Assembly: GCF_025567365.1 (NCBI RefSeq)
Contig: NZ_JAOQJG010000001.1
Span: 62,001 to 126,000, forward strand
Source of the DNA: Anaerostipes amylophilus
GTDB taxonomy: Bacteria; Bacillota; Clostridia; Lachnospirales; Lachnospiraceae
Length of the DNA: 64,000 bases
Reading direction: 5' to 3'
How positions within the stretch are numbered: position 1 is the first letter of the stretch; each line of letters starts with the position of its first letter. A program made the position numbers and the translations under genes. Below are positions 1 through 8,177 of this stretch, one piece after another. The notes under the pieces were generated by a model, which was not told the DNA's origin, did no database searches, and saw only the letters and a list, made by a program, of their open reading frames with translations.

Positions 1-957
1 ATCGCAGTACTTATCGGAATTGTTGTTTTTATGCTTCATTCAAAGCTTGGCAAAGTTCAGACAAAAGCGCTGGATCAAAGCCAGCTTGTCACCGTCGATA
101 ATGACAACAACATGAAGGATTATACCAATTATGCTTTCTTCGGAATTGATTCACAGACAGGAAGTATGTCTGACCGAGGTAACCGCTCAGATTCGATCAT
201 TGTTGTAAGCATCAATAATTCCACAAAAGAAGTAAAACTGCTCTCTATTTACCGTGATACATTTTTAAGCATCAATGGAAAATACAGTAAAATAAATGCA
301 GCCTACTCATGGGGTGGTCCAGAACTTGCCATCAGTACGATCAATCGTAATCTCGATCTGAATATTGAAAAATATGCAACTGTAAACTTTAAGATCCTTG
401 CAAATATCGTCGATGCTGTTGGTGGTATTGAAGTAAATGTTGATAAAAGTATTATAAAGAACTTGAATTCTTATATTAAAGATATGAACCGTATCAATGG
501 TGGTAATTCTTCTACGATCAAAAGTGCCGGAACTTACACGCTTGATGGTAATCAGGCCGTTGCTTATTCCAGAATCCGTTATACAGCCGGGGGTGATCTT
601 GCAAGAGCTGGAAGACAAAGAGAGGTTCTTGAGAAAATTTTCGAAAAGGGTAAGAAAAATCCTTTAAAAATGATGTCTGTTATGGATGAAGTACTTCCAC
701 AGGTTAAGACAAATATGAGTCAGGATGAATTATTTAAGATGGTGTTATCTGTATTTAAATATAATATTAAAGACCAGCAAGGATTCCCTTGGAATCAGAA
801 AGAGATGCGTTATTATGGAAGTTATTATGGTTTTCCAACAACACTGAAAGAAAATGCGATCCGCGCTCATGAGTATCTGTTTGGTACAAAAGATTATCAG
901 GTTAGTGATGAATTGAGCAGGATTAATCAGAAGATTATTTATCGGGTTGGGTATTAA
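1..957 (+). CDS. LytR-CpsA-Psr (LCP) family wall polymer ligase, 5' end outside window
   Basis: LCP proteins transfer undecaprenyl-linked glycopolymers such as wall teichoic acid to peptidoglycan on the outer face of the membrane. The frame is open from base 1 and encodes a hydrophobic stretch (IAVLIGIVVF) before the first internal ATG at 31, so the true start and the cytoplasmic N-terminus lie upstream of the window. The LCP core is clear: a substrate loop with SDSIIVVSINN, then LLSIYRDTFL, then the RIRYTAGGDLARAGRQREV segment that carries the conserved arginines of the pyrophosphate-lipid site. The gene converges on the teichoic-acid operon, which fits a role in attaching that polymer. It ends 12 bases before a bidirectional terminator. 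Family assignment is firm; the exact polymer is inferred from the neighbours. Confidence 0.9.
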   Translation: MAVLIGIVVFMLHSKLGKVQTKALDQSQLVTVDNDNNMKDYTNYAFFGIDSQTGSMSDRGNRSDSIIVVSINNSTKEVKLLSIYRDTFLSINGKYSKINAAYSWGGPELAISTINRNLDLNIEKYATVNFKILANIVDAVGGIEVNVDKSIIKNLNSYIKDMNRINGGNSSTIKSAGTYTLDGNQAVAYSRIRYTAGGDLARAGRQREVLEKIFEKGKKNPLKMMSVMDEVLPQVKTNMSQDELFKMVLSVFKYNIKDQQGFPWNQKEMRYYGSYYGFPTTLKENAIRAHEYLFGTKDYQVSDELSRINQKIIYRVGY

Positions 958-969
958 AATTATATAATA

Positions 970-1004
970 AATCGGCAGGATTCTATATATAAATCCTGCC
1001 GATT
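970..1004. terminator. Bidirectional rho-independent terminator
   Basis: A perfect 13-bp inverted repeat (970-982 with 992-1004) encloses a 9-base AT loop. It is flanked by A/T runs on both sides and lies between two convergent genes (LCP protein and CDP-glycerol transferase), so it probably ends transcription from both. Confidence 0.85.
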
Positions 1005-1015
1005 ATTTTATCGTT

Positions 1016-2185
1016 CTATTTTATATTTTTCAGGAATTCAAGAAGTTTCTCCCCAACCATCTGCTGTCCATCTTTACAATAGAACAAATCTCTGACTCTC
1101 TGTCTCTCTTCAACAAAATGATCTTCATCCTTCGCGATACTATCTAATTCCGTCATTAATTCATCAAACGTCGCCGCCTTATAACCCGGTGTTACTTCGT
1201 CGTAATCATAATACATCTCACGATCATTCTGAAGATAATCTTCATAATCAAAGTTATAAAAGATCAACGGACGATCTAACAACAGATAGTCAATATAAGT
1301 GCTTGAATAATCACTGATCAGAATATCCGTATCCATTAAAATCTCCTGAATATCCATGGATTTCTTCGTGATATCTGTAATATTAGAATACATTGAGAAA
1401 TCAACTTCTTCATTCTTATGATAGAAATGGCGACGTATAACAAATACCATATTATGCTCTACACACCACTGATTCAGCTTCTCAAAATCAAACTGTTTCC
1501 TCAATGGAAAGACTATTTTCCCTTCCTGTCTGTGTGTTGGTGCATAAAGAACAACTTTCTTACCCTTAGCTGCTTTCTCTAACTGATGGGATGGTGTAAA
1601 CATTCCATTCTTATCATAAAACACATCATTCCTTGGCTGGCCCAGTGTTAAAATGTGGTCTGGTTTTCTTCGGAATGCACTTTCGTAGATTTTTGCATAA
1701 AAATCACTGGTTGCAACAACGTATTCTCGTCCTAATGGAATCTCCTGAATCGCTCGTCTTAATTTCTGCCCTTTGCTGTCCCAGTTCTTTACTTTATCAT
1801 CATCATATCCGACTTTCTTTAATGGAACCCCATGCCATAGATTTAAGAACACGGCACGTCCCATAAATGTATGATTGACATCACTGATTCCATTGCATAC
1901 AACAACATATTTGGCTCGAAGCTGCATCCATATTCCTTTCAGGCTGTTAAACATATAGGCTTCATAGCCAAGTTTTCGAACCTTCGCACAAACCTTCTCG
2001 TCTTTTGTGATCCATACTGGACGGATATCATCGTGTTCCTGTGCTTCCAGAAATAAATATCTTGGATTATCTGCAAACTGCTCTCCCAGCCACGCCCCAA
2101 ATATATAGATCTTTCTGCTTCTTGGAAACAGACAGGAAAGATACATAACCAGATATTTCCCAATAAGTCCTGCTGCTTTTTTCAT
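1016..2185 (-). CDS. CDP-glycerol:poly(glycerophosphate) glycerophosphotransferase (TagB/TagF-like)
   Basis: Members of this family move glycerol-phosphate from CDP-glycerol onto a lipid-linked teichoic-acid acceptor at the inner face of the membrane. The 389-residue protein has the family marks: NLWHGVPLKK with the catalytic histidine near residue 120, LGQPRNDVF near 185, a YAPTHR segment near 215, and ISDYSSTYIDYLLLDRP near 290-308 that binds the CDP-glycerol phosphates. It follows the GT2 gene by 9 bases and is the last gene of the leftward teichoic-acid operon. Whether it acts as primer (TagB) or polymerase (TagF) cannot be told from sequence; the short length without a large N-terminal extension favours a primase-like or branch role. 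An AAAGGGG ribosome site lies just before the ATG. Confidence 0.88.
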   Translation of the reverse strand: MKKAAGLIGKYLVMYLSCLFPRSRKIYIFGAWLGEQFADNPRYLFLEAQEHDDIRPVWITKDEKVCAKVRKLGYEAYMFNSLKGIWMQLRAKYVVVCNGISDVNHTFMGRAVFLNLWHGVPLKKVGYDDDKVKNWDSKGQKLRRAIQEIPLGREYVVATSDFYAKIYESAFRRKPDHILTLGQPRNDVFYDKNGMFTPSHQLEKAAKGKKVVLYAPTHRQEGKIVFPLRKQFDFEKLNQWCVEHNMVFVIRRHFYHKNEEVDFSMYSNITDITKKSMDIQEILMDTDILISDYSSTYIDYLLLDRPLIFYNFDYEDYLQNDREMYYDYDEVTPGYKAATFDELMTELDSIAKDEDHFVEERQRVRDLFYCKDGQQMVGEKLLEFLKNIK

Positions 2186-2194
2186 AAATCCCCT

Positions 2195-3130
2195 TTATCC
2201 CCACAGCCACTGCATCAGCTTGCGGACATTTCCTTCCTTTAATACATGGTTGTTCTTGTAGAAGCTTAAACGACGCAGCTTTCCTTTATAATATAACTCA
2301 CCATAACATGCCAAAAGTTCGTATACGTCCAGACTGTCTATCTCTTCTCCATAAGTATCCACAAAGCCTTGTACCTGCTCCATAGATTCGATCATCATCC
2401 TGCGGTAACTGTTCTTGCCTTCTTTGAGACGATGATATAAATACACCGGATTCTTAGCATTCTTGGCTCCAACAGAATTGTTGCCATGCTGGCGATAGTA
2501 CATCGTGGATTCATTGACAAATCCAATCTTACCAAAGACTTTCGCAATCAATGCTGCCCAGTAATCATGCATAATGATCTTGGAAATTGGAAGTTCCCGC
2601 AGAAAATACTGCTGTAAGCATCGATTGATCATCACAGTACATCCGGTCACTGAATTCTGTACCATCAGCTGATTTAACACAATTCTCTTTGGAATATCTG
2701 CATACTGGAAAAATGATTCTGCGATCATCTCCAGATTGCTGTCCGCCACAGAAAGGTCGGAATGTACCAGAATCGGTATCTTATCTCCATAACGTGCTTC
2801 CAAAGACTCCATCTTCTGTAATGTCAGATAAATCTTATCCGGTTTCCATACGTCATCCTGATCACAAAACATAAAATATGGTCCATAGGAATTACGCAAC
2901 AGGGAAATGAAGTTATCCTTGGCACTTCCCTGCGGCGGATCATTCTTTATGATCGTTACCTGATCTGGATGTTTCTCGCTAAATTCTTCTATAATACTGA
3001 TCGTATCATCGGTAGAACCATCATCCCCAACGACCAGCTGCCAGTTTTCATAGGTCTGAGCTGCAATTGATTCTAACTGCGCCTTTAAATAATCCTCTCC
3101 ATTCAATGTCGCTAACAGAATCGTTACCAT
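2195..3130 (-). CDS. Family 2 glycosyltransferase (rhamnosyltransferase-like)
   Basis: This is a GT-A fold family 2 glycosyltransferase that adds a sugar to a cytoplasmic acceptor, here probably the teichoic-acid linkage unit or repeat. The N-terminus TILLATLNGEDYL, the GDDGSTDDT nucleotide-binding motif near residue 35 and FCDQDDVWKPDK (the DxD-type metal site) near 90 are typical of the RfbF/WsaF-like subgroup. A MHDYW motif near residue 188 matches the family's acceptor region. The protein has 311 residues and no membrane segments. It sits between two CDP-glycerol transferases in the operon. The sugar donor is not predictable; UDP-Galf or dTDP-rhamnose are both possible, and a nearby glf gene makes galactofuranose plausible. 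Confidence 0.85.
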   Translation of the reverse strand: MVTILLATLNGEDYLKAQLESIAAQTYENWQLVVGDDGSTDDTISIIEEFSEKHPDQVTIIKNDPPQGSAKDNFISLLRNSYGPYFMFCDQDDVWKPDKIYLTLQKMESLEARYGDKIPILVHSDLSVADSNLEMIAESFFQYADIPKRIVLNQLMVQNSVTGCTVMINRCLQQYFLRELPISKIIMHDYWAALIAKVFGKIGFVNESTMYYRQHGNNSVGAKNAKNPVYLYHRLKEGKNSYRRMMIESMEQVQGFVDTYGEEIDSLDVYELLACYGELYYKGKLRRLSFYKNNHVLKEGNVRKLMQWLWG

Positions 3131-3159
3131 AATGTTTTCAAACCTCCTGACAAATTTAT

Positions 3160-4338
3160 TTATCTGCTTTTCTTCTTAATCAGATCAACAATATGCTCTG
3201 ATGCATGTCCATCATCGACATGGTTGTATTTTGCACTGTATGCCTGATATTTCTCTTTCCATTGTGATGGATCATAAGTCTTGATATCCTGAATCAGCTG
3301 GTCTGTATTCTTAGAAATTGGCCCTGGTGCCTCTTCAACGAAATCAAAATAGAATCCTCTAAGGTTTTCTTTATAATTCTCCAAATCATATGCAAAGAAT
3401 AACATTGGTCTCTTTAATAAACTGTAATCAAACATTACAGAAGAATAGTCTGTGATCATCATGTCTGATACAAGATAGAGCCATGCAATATCCTTTGTCT
3501 CATCAAATGTATAAACGAATCCTTTGTATGGACTCCAGTCGATCTTATCTGATACAAGATAATGATATTTTACGATGAAAATATATTCATCAGATAATTC
3601 TTTCTGCGCCTTATCAAAATCAAGTTTGGATACAAATTTGTATTTTCCTTTGACACTGTACTCATTATCTCTCCATGTTGGAGCATATAAGATAATCTTC
3701 TTGTCTAATGGTAATCCAAGTTTCTTCTTATACTCTTTGATCTTTTCTTTGTTGTTATCTCTGATCAGAATATCATTTCTTGGATATCCAATCTGAAGGA
3801 TCGGTCTGTCTTTAAATGCAAAACAAGATTTAAAAATCTCTGTTGAAAAACTATTCTGTGATACAAGGTAATCCCAGTCGTTGCATGTTGCAAGAAACTT
3901 TCTGTGATATCCTTCGATGTTTGTACTTCCACCCATATCCATACGATCCATATCAAGCGCTAATTTCTTAAGTGGTGTTCCATGCCATGTCTGAATATAT
4001 GTTACATTCTTTTTCTTTCTGCAGTACTTAGGCTGACGGCTGTCAAATACCCAGAATCCTGCTCTCATCAGATACCAGAAATATGGGAAATAGTTATTTC
4101 TGATCTTCTTGCAATTCCCCGGTACCTCAATGCTTGTATCAAATAAAAACCAGATACATTTATATTTCTTATCTAATCCCTGACGGATCATCTCCTCATA
4201 AATATAACGAGGATTTCCTGTATAGTTTCTTCCGTTGCTACTCTGGAAAATGATGATCTTCTTGCTTGTTGGAATTATATGTGTTAATTTCTTATAAATT
4301 TTAATTGTATATTTTTTAATTAACTGTTTAATATTCAT
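3160..4338 (-). CDS. CDP-glycerol glycerophosphotransferase (TagB/TagF-like)
   Basis: A second soluble-to-peripheral teichoic-acid glycerophosphotransferase of 392 residues. The N-terminus is basic and amphipathic (KKYTIKIYKKLTHIIP), suited to membrane association. QTWHGTPLKKLALD near residue 118 carries the catalytic His, QIGYPRNDIL near 182 is the conserved GxPRxD, ILYAPTWRDN near 215 and ITDYSSVMFDY near 298 complete the family pattern, with PGPI following as in TagF. It lies 6 bases downstream of tagD and so is coexpressed with the enzyme that makes its substrate. The C-terminal DDGHASEHIVDLI is also usual for this family. Together with the other family members in the operon, division of labour between primer addition and chain extension is likely but unassigned. 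Confidence 0.9.
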   Translation of the reverse strand: MNIKQLIKKYTIKIYKKLTHIIPTSKKIIIFQSSNGRNYTGNPRYIYEEMIRQGLDKKYKCIWFLFDTSIEVPGNCKKIRNNYFPYFWYLMRAGFWVFDSRQPKYCRKKKNVTYIQTWHGTPLKKLALDMDRMDMGGSTNIEGYHRKFLATCNDWDYLVSQNSFSTEIFKSCFAFKDRPILQIGYPRNDILIRDNNKEKIKEYKKKLGLPLDKKIILYAPTWRDNEYSVKGKYKFVSKLDFDKAQKELSDEYIFIVKYHYLVSDKIDWSPYKGFVYTFDETKDIAWLYLVSDMMITDYSSVMFDYSLLKRPMLFFAYDLENYKENLRGFYFDFVEEAPGPISKNTDQLIQDIKTYDPSQWKEKYQAYSAKYNHVDDGHASEHIVDLIKKKSR

Positions 4339-4344
4339 AAAGCA

Positions 4345-4761
4345 CTATTCATCCTCTTTTGTAATTGTTGTTCCAAGTCCAAGATCCTTCTTGATCTTTG
4401 TTGTAGAGATTCCTTCTGTTCTTGGAAGATAAACAACTTCGCAATAATCTTTTAAGAAATCAAATTTACCTTTCCAGTCATCTCCCATAACAAATGTATC
4501 AACATGATATTCCTGTACATCTGAAATTTTCTGATCCCAGCTATTTTCTGGAATTACAAGGTCAACATAACGGACTGCTTCTACTAATTTTTTTCTTTCT
4601 TCATAGGTAAAATAACATTTCTTCTGTTTTTCATTCCAGTTGAATTCATCTGTTGAGACAACAACGATCAGATAATCTCCAAGTTCTTTTGCTCTTCTTA
4701 ACAGATTGATGTGTCCTGCATGTAACAGGTCAAATGTTCCATATGTGATAACTTTCTTCAT
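4345..4761 (-). CDS. tagD: Glycerol-3-phosphate cytidylyltransferase
   Basis: TagD makes CDP-glycerol from CTP and sn-glycerol-3-phosphate, the activated precursor used by the glycerophosphotransferases in this operon. The 138-residue length is close to the usual 129-135. TYGTFDLLHAGHINLLRRA contains the HxGH nucleotidyltransferase motif (residues 15-18), and RTEGISTTKI near 113-122 is the second signature of this family. VMGDDWKGKFD is the usual central motif. The start at 4761 is supported by AAGGAG nine bases upstream. It is placed between the TagH ATPase and a glycerophosphotransferase, with short spacers on both sides. Confidence 0.96.
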   Translation of the reverse strand: MKKVITYGTFDLLHAGHINLLRRAKELGDYLIVVVSTDEFNWNEKQKKCYFTYEERKKLVEAVRYVDLVIPENSWDQKISDVQEYHVDTFVMGDDWKGKFDFLKDYCEVVYLPRTEGISTTKIKKDLGLGTTITKEDE

Positions 4762-4786
4762 TATTAAAAACTCCTTGTACTCTGTT

Positions 4787-5527
4787 TTATTTTGTTTTTT
4801 CTTCGTATACTTTACTTACTTCTTCGATTGAACCACGAGAAATGATCTGTCCTTTCTCCAGTAAAATCGCTTTATTACAAAGTCTCTTTACCTGATCTAA
4901 GGAATGAGATACGAATAATACCGTAACTCCTTTATCAAACATACTCATGATCTTCGCTTCACTCTTCTTTCTGAATTTGGCATCTCCAACAGATAATACC
5001 TCATCCAGAATCAGAATATCAGGTTCTACTAATGTTGCTACGGAGAATCCAAGTCTTGACTTCATACCTGAAGAATAGTTCTTAACCGGCACGTCAATAA
5101 ACTTTCCAAGTTCAGAGAACTCAATGATCTCATCTAATTTTTCATCTAAGAACTTCTTTGAGAATCCAAGAACTGCTCCATACAGATAAATATTCTCACG
5201 TCCTGTATACTGCTGGTCAAATCCAGCCCCAAGTTCCAGAAGTGGTGCGATCTTTCCTTTTGATGTTACTGTTCCTTCTGTAGCTTTTAATACTCCTGCG
5301 ATAACCTTTAACAGAGTACTCTTTCCTGCACCATTCAATCCAAGAATACCCAGACGATCTCCTTTATTCAATGTAAAATTAATATCTTTTAATGCCCAGA
5401 ATTCATTATATGAAATCTGATGTTTTAATAACTTAATTACATAATCCTTTAAGTCATCTACTTTTTCCTGACTTAAGTTGAACTTCATTCCAACATGTTC
5501 AACCTTTAATACTTCTTTCTTTGCCAT
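4787..5527 (-). CDS. tagH: Teichoic acid ABC exporter, ATP-binding subunit
   Basis: This ATPase powers flipping of lipid-linked teichoic acid across the membrane with the TagG permease. The 246-residue protein has GLNGAGKST (Walker A, about 62-70), YSSGMKSRLGFSVA (the degenerate signature typical of TagH/Wzt exporters rather than LSGGQ), PDILILDEVLSVGDAKF (Walker B) and the switch His in LFVSHSLDQV. It has no C-terminal extracellular or carbohydrate-binding extension such as B. subtilis TagH carries, so it is a short version. A strong AGGAGGG ribosome site precedes the ATG, and the permease gene ends 9 bases upstream. Confidence 0.94.
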   Translation of the reverse strand: MAKKEVLKVEHVGMKFNLSQEKVDDLKDYVIKLLKHQISYNEFWALKDINFTLNKGDRLGILGLNGAGKSTLLKVIAGVLKATEGTVTSKGKIAPLLELGAGFDQQYTGRENIYLYGAVLGFSKKFLDEKLDEIIEFSELGKFIDVPVKNYSSGMKSRLGFSVATLVEPDILILDEVLSVGDAKFRKKSEAKIMSMFDKGVTVLFVSHSLDQVKRLCNKAILLEKGQIISRGSIEEVSKVYEEKTK

Positions 5528-5536
5528 GATACCCTC

Positions 5537-6313
5537 CTAAATGTGCAGAATGAATTCATCTTGCTTCTTATAGAAGAAAACCAATCCTACAATCACGCTT
5601 ACAATTGCAAATACTACGGATGCTGCTAAAAATTTCATATTCATTGGCATACCAAAAACTGCCTGTCTGAAGTTATGGATCAGAAGATATAATGGGTTAC
5701 ATTTTAAAATCCATCCAAATCCTGACTTTAATAATCTGTCTGGTTTATAGAAAATTGCAGATGCATACATAATGATCATCAGTCCTACAGACCATAAATA
5801 CTCTAAGTCTCTGAAGAAAACTGCCATTGTTGATAAGATCATTCCTACTCCAAAAGCTGTAATCAATAATAAAATCAGCGGAATGATTGCCTGCAACAGA
5901 TAAACTGTTGGATATACCTTCAAAACAATTGATACAACAACCAATACAATTAATGAAATTGCAAAAATAATGTAGTTAAATAAAACACTTGATAATGGAT
6001 AAATATACTTCGGTACATATACTTTCTTTATCATTCCAGAATTCGTTCTGATTGCCTTCATTGCTCCATTCGTCGCAGATGAAAAGAAACTATACATCAA
6101 TCGTCCACAAAGAATATACACTGGGAAGTGTGGATCTTTGTTGCCAAACAATGTACCGAATACTACACTTAATACGATCATTGTCATTAATGGTTCCAAA
6201 AGTGTCCATAAAATTCCAAGATAAGATCTTCTGTATTTTAACTTGACACCCTTCTTTACTAATTCCCATAAAAGGAATCTGTACTTTTTAAAATTCTCAA
6301 TATACGCTTTCAC
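5537..6313 (-). CDS. tagG: Teichoic acid ABC exporter, permease subunit (GTG start)
   Basis: TagG is the ABC-2 type membrane subunit that moves the undecaprenyl-linked polymer outward together with TagH. The 258-residue protein has the N-terminal basic KKGVKLKYRRSYLGILWTLL box that is diagnostic for the polysaccharide/teichoic exporter permeases, followed by six predicted hydrophobic segments and the central FFRDLEYLW motif. The gene uses GTG as start (bases 6311-6313 read CAC on the plus strand), preceded by GGAG seven bases upstream. It is followed immediately by tagH. A larger spacing of 81 bases separates it from the upstream degenerate TagF-GT gene. Confidence 0.93.
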   Translation of the reverse strand: MKAYIENFKKYRFLLWELVKKGVKLKYRRSYLGILWTLLEPLMTMIVLSVVFGTLFGNKDPHFPVYILCGRLMYSFFSSATNGAMKAIRTNSGMIKKVYVPKYIYPLSSVLFNYIIFAISLIVLVVVSIVLKVYPTVYLLQAIIPLILLLITAFGVGMILSTMAVFFRDLEYLWSVGLMIIMYASAIFYKPDRLLKSGFGWILKCNPLYLLIHNFRQAVFGMPMNMKFLAASVVFAIVSVIVGLVFFYKKQDEFILHI

Positions 6314-6394
6314 TGTACTTCTCCATTTTTGTTATTTGATTTAATCTCTGTGATATTATACTCTTCATCGACAAATTATTCAAATTATTTATTA

Positions 6395-8161
6395 TTATTC
6401 ACAAATTGTTATCAATTTTCTTGCTTCATCCAGATAAATATCTTCTTCTGGATTATCATAATCATAGATCAAATACTGATCAAATTTTGCCAAATACTGA
6501 TCATTTAAATCAACTCCACAAACAACATATACATCGTCTCGTAAGTCCATATCATCTAACTGTGCATATACTGCATCTGATACATAGCGAATATTATCCA
6601 AAAGATAAAGTTTGGCATGTGCTTTTTCTTCTTTAATCTCCAAAAATCTTGACAATAACTTTTCAAAGTTTTCTTCAGAATAATTGGTAATATTCGTAAC
6701 ACAATTATATTTTGTCTTTTCTGGTTCTTTTACAACAGTTATTGTTAAGTTTCCGCCAGATCCTTGTTGATTTAATACAAAAAACTGATCATTTTGATAA
6801 TAACAATGATTCACTTTTTGTGTTACAGCAAATTCCTTTGGTATACGATCTTTTAATACTTCAAGCTTTGTATTAATATCAAAATTTTCTCTTACATAAT
6901 TGCATGCTTCATTTGATATAAGATACATCTTATCATATTGATTGCAATTTTTTATATAGTTATTTACTTTATTGGCATATTCTTCATTGCCCTGCATCAT
7001 TTTATACTCTGACTCAAAATTTCTATATGCTATCACATATTTCTCTGGAATATCGCTTTGCAAAATCAACATATGCCATAATCCCATCTGTTTCTGAGCC
7101 ATATTGTCACATACAATCACTTTATCAAAAGAAGCTTCTCCAAAAATTCTGTACCATTCATTTTGAATAGTATCTCTTGAGATTTCCTGTCTTAATTCCT
7201 GATAGTTATTTAACTCAAGATATTTTCCTATCATACAATGATATTTGACATACTCTTCTTTTTCTGCATTCATATGGCCTGATCTCATCAAAATTCTGAT
7301 ATTTTTATTTAGCGCTTGTAATACTTTAATTTGTGCAGCATTTCGTACTATCTGACTTACTAGAGTAATATCATATTTCTGATAATCAATGTCATCCAAA
7401 ATTCTTTTTAACATTGGATGCCACCATTTTGCTCCTCTGTAGTCAGCATAAATCAATATCTTCTTTTTTTCATCTTTGCATGTGACAGTATTTTCTATTT
7501 TTTCATTTTTACAAATCTGTTCTAATATCTGGCTGAATTTTTCAGGATCTACTTTATCCATCTCAATAATTTCACCAGAATATATTGATCTTAACTGATA
7601 ATTTTCTTTCAAATATTCTTCCGTCATCTTGCTATCTCTAGAAAAAATATAACTTGCATTTAATAAATCCCTAGTTACCATTCTCCTCTGATCAATATTC
7701 TCTTTTGTAGAATATTCCTGAATATCTTCATAAAAACTATCTTCAAATAATCTAACATAAATCTGTTCTTTTCTTGCCATGAAATAATAAGGCATTCTTT
7801 TATTCGAAATAATTATTTTCGAAGTTGCTGCAGCTTCTTTATATCCTAATTCTTTTTGAGAAACAATGTCTACATTACTAAATTTGCCTTTTAAAAACTC
7901 TTTTTCTTCTAATGTTTTAACCCCTACAACAAATTTATAATCGGCAAATTCCTGTTTATCACAACATGCTTTTATATAACAATTCATCATTGCATGCTTA
8001 TTATTCGTAGTTTCAATATTAAATAAAATAATATTTTTAATTGTTTTTTCTAATTCTTCGCCATATTCTAATGCCTTTTTCTGCACATCTGTTGGATCTT
8101 GAATATTACTCAAAGCTTTCTGATACGCATCTTGATATTTATCTGTTTGATTTTCAATCAT
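6395..8161 (-). CDS. Degenerate TagF/GT4-like protein (probable pseudo-enzyme paralogue of its neighbour)
   Basis: A 588-residue protein of no recognised named family, but by eye it is a diverged copy of the upstream TagF-GT4 fusion. Residues about 85-200 follow the first half of the glycerophosphotransferase domain, yet the catalytic TWHG is replaced by LFED (residues 138-141, His to Glu). The second half of that domain, including GQPRxD, the CDP-glycerol site and DYSS, is missing. From residue 232 (KKKILIY) it tracks the partner's glycosyltransferase domain, with shared LNKN-R-L-R-G--NA and FG---FD-VI patterns, but the R-S-EKN and EX7E donor-site residues are gone and only an EAR tail remains. 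The start is set at 8161, where AGGAG lies eight bases upstream; an upstream in-frame ATG at 8254 lies inside the neighbour. A catalytic function is unlikely; a scaffold or regulatory role is inference. Confidence 0.72.
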   Translation of the reverse strand: MIENQTDKYQDAYQKALSNIQDPTDVQKKALEYGEELEKTIKNIILFNIETTNNKHAMMNCYIKACCDKQEFADYKFVVGVKTLEEKEFLKGKFSNVDIVSQKELGYKEAAATSKIIISNKRMPYYFMARKEQIYVRLFEDSFYEDIQEYSTKENIDQRRMVTRDLLNASYIFSRDSKMTEEYLKENYQLRSIYSGEIIEMDKVDPEKFSQILEQICKNEKIENTVTCKDEKKKILIYADYRGAKWWHPMLKRILDDIDYQKYDITLVSQIVRNAAQIKVLQALNKNIRILMRSGHMNAEKEEYVKYHCMIGKYLELNNYQELRQEISRDTIQNEWYRIFGEASFDKVIVCDNMAQKQMGLWHMLILQSDIPEKYVIAYRNFESEYKMMQGNEEYANKVNNYIKNCNQYDKMYLISNEACNYVRENFDINTKLEVLKDRIPKEFAVTQKVNHCYYQNDQFFVLNQQGSGGNLTITVVKEPEKTKYNCVTNITNYSEENFEKLLSRFLEIKEEKAHAKLYLLDNIRYVSDAVYAQLDDMDLRDDVYVVCGVDLNDQYLAKFDQYLIYDYDNPEEDIYLDEARKLITICE

Positions 8162-8177
8162 TATAATTTCTCCTATC

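Noticed and set aside
307..618. Open frame antisense to the LCP gene (and other mirror frames)
   Set aside because: Shadow of the coding strand; no ribosome site and no family-like sequence.
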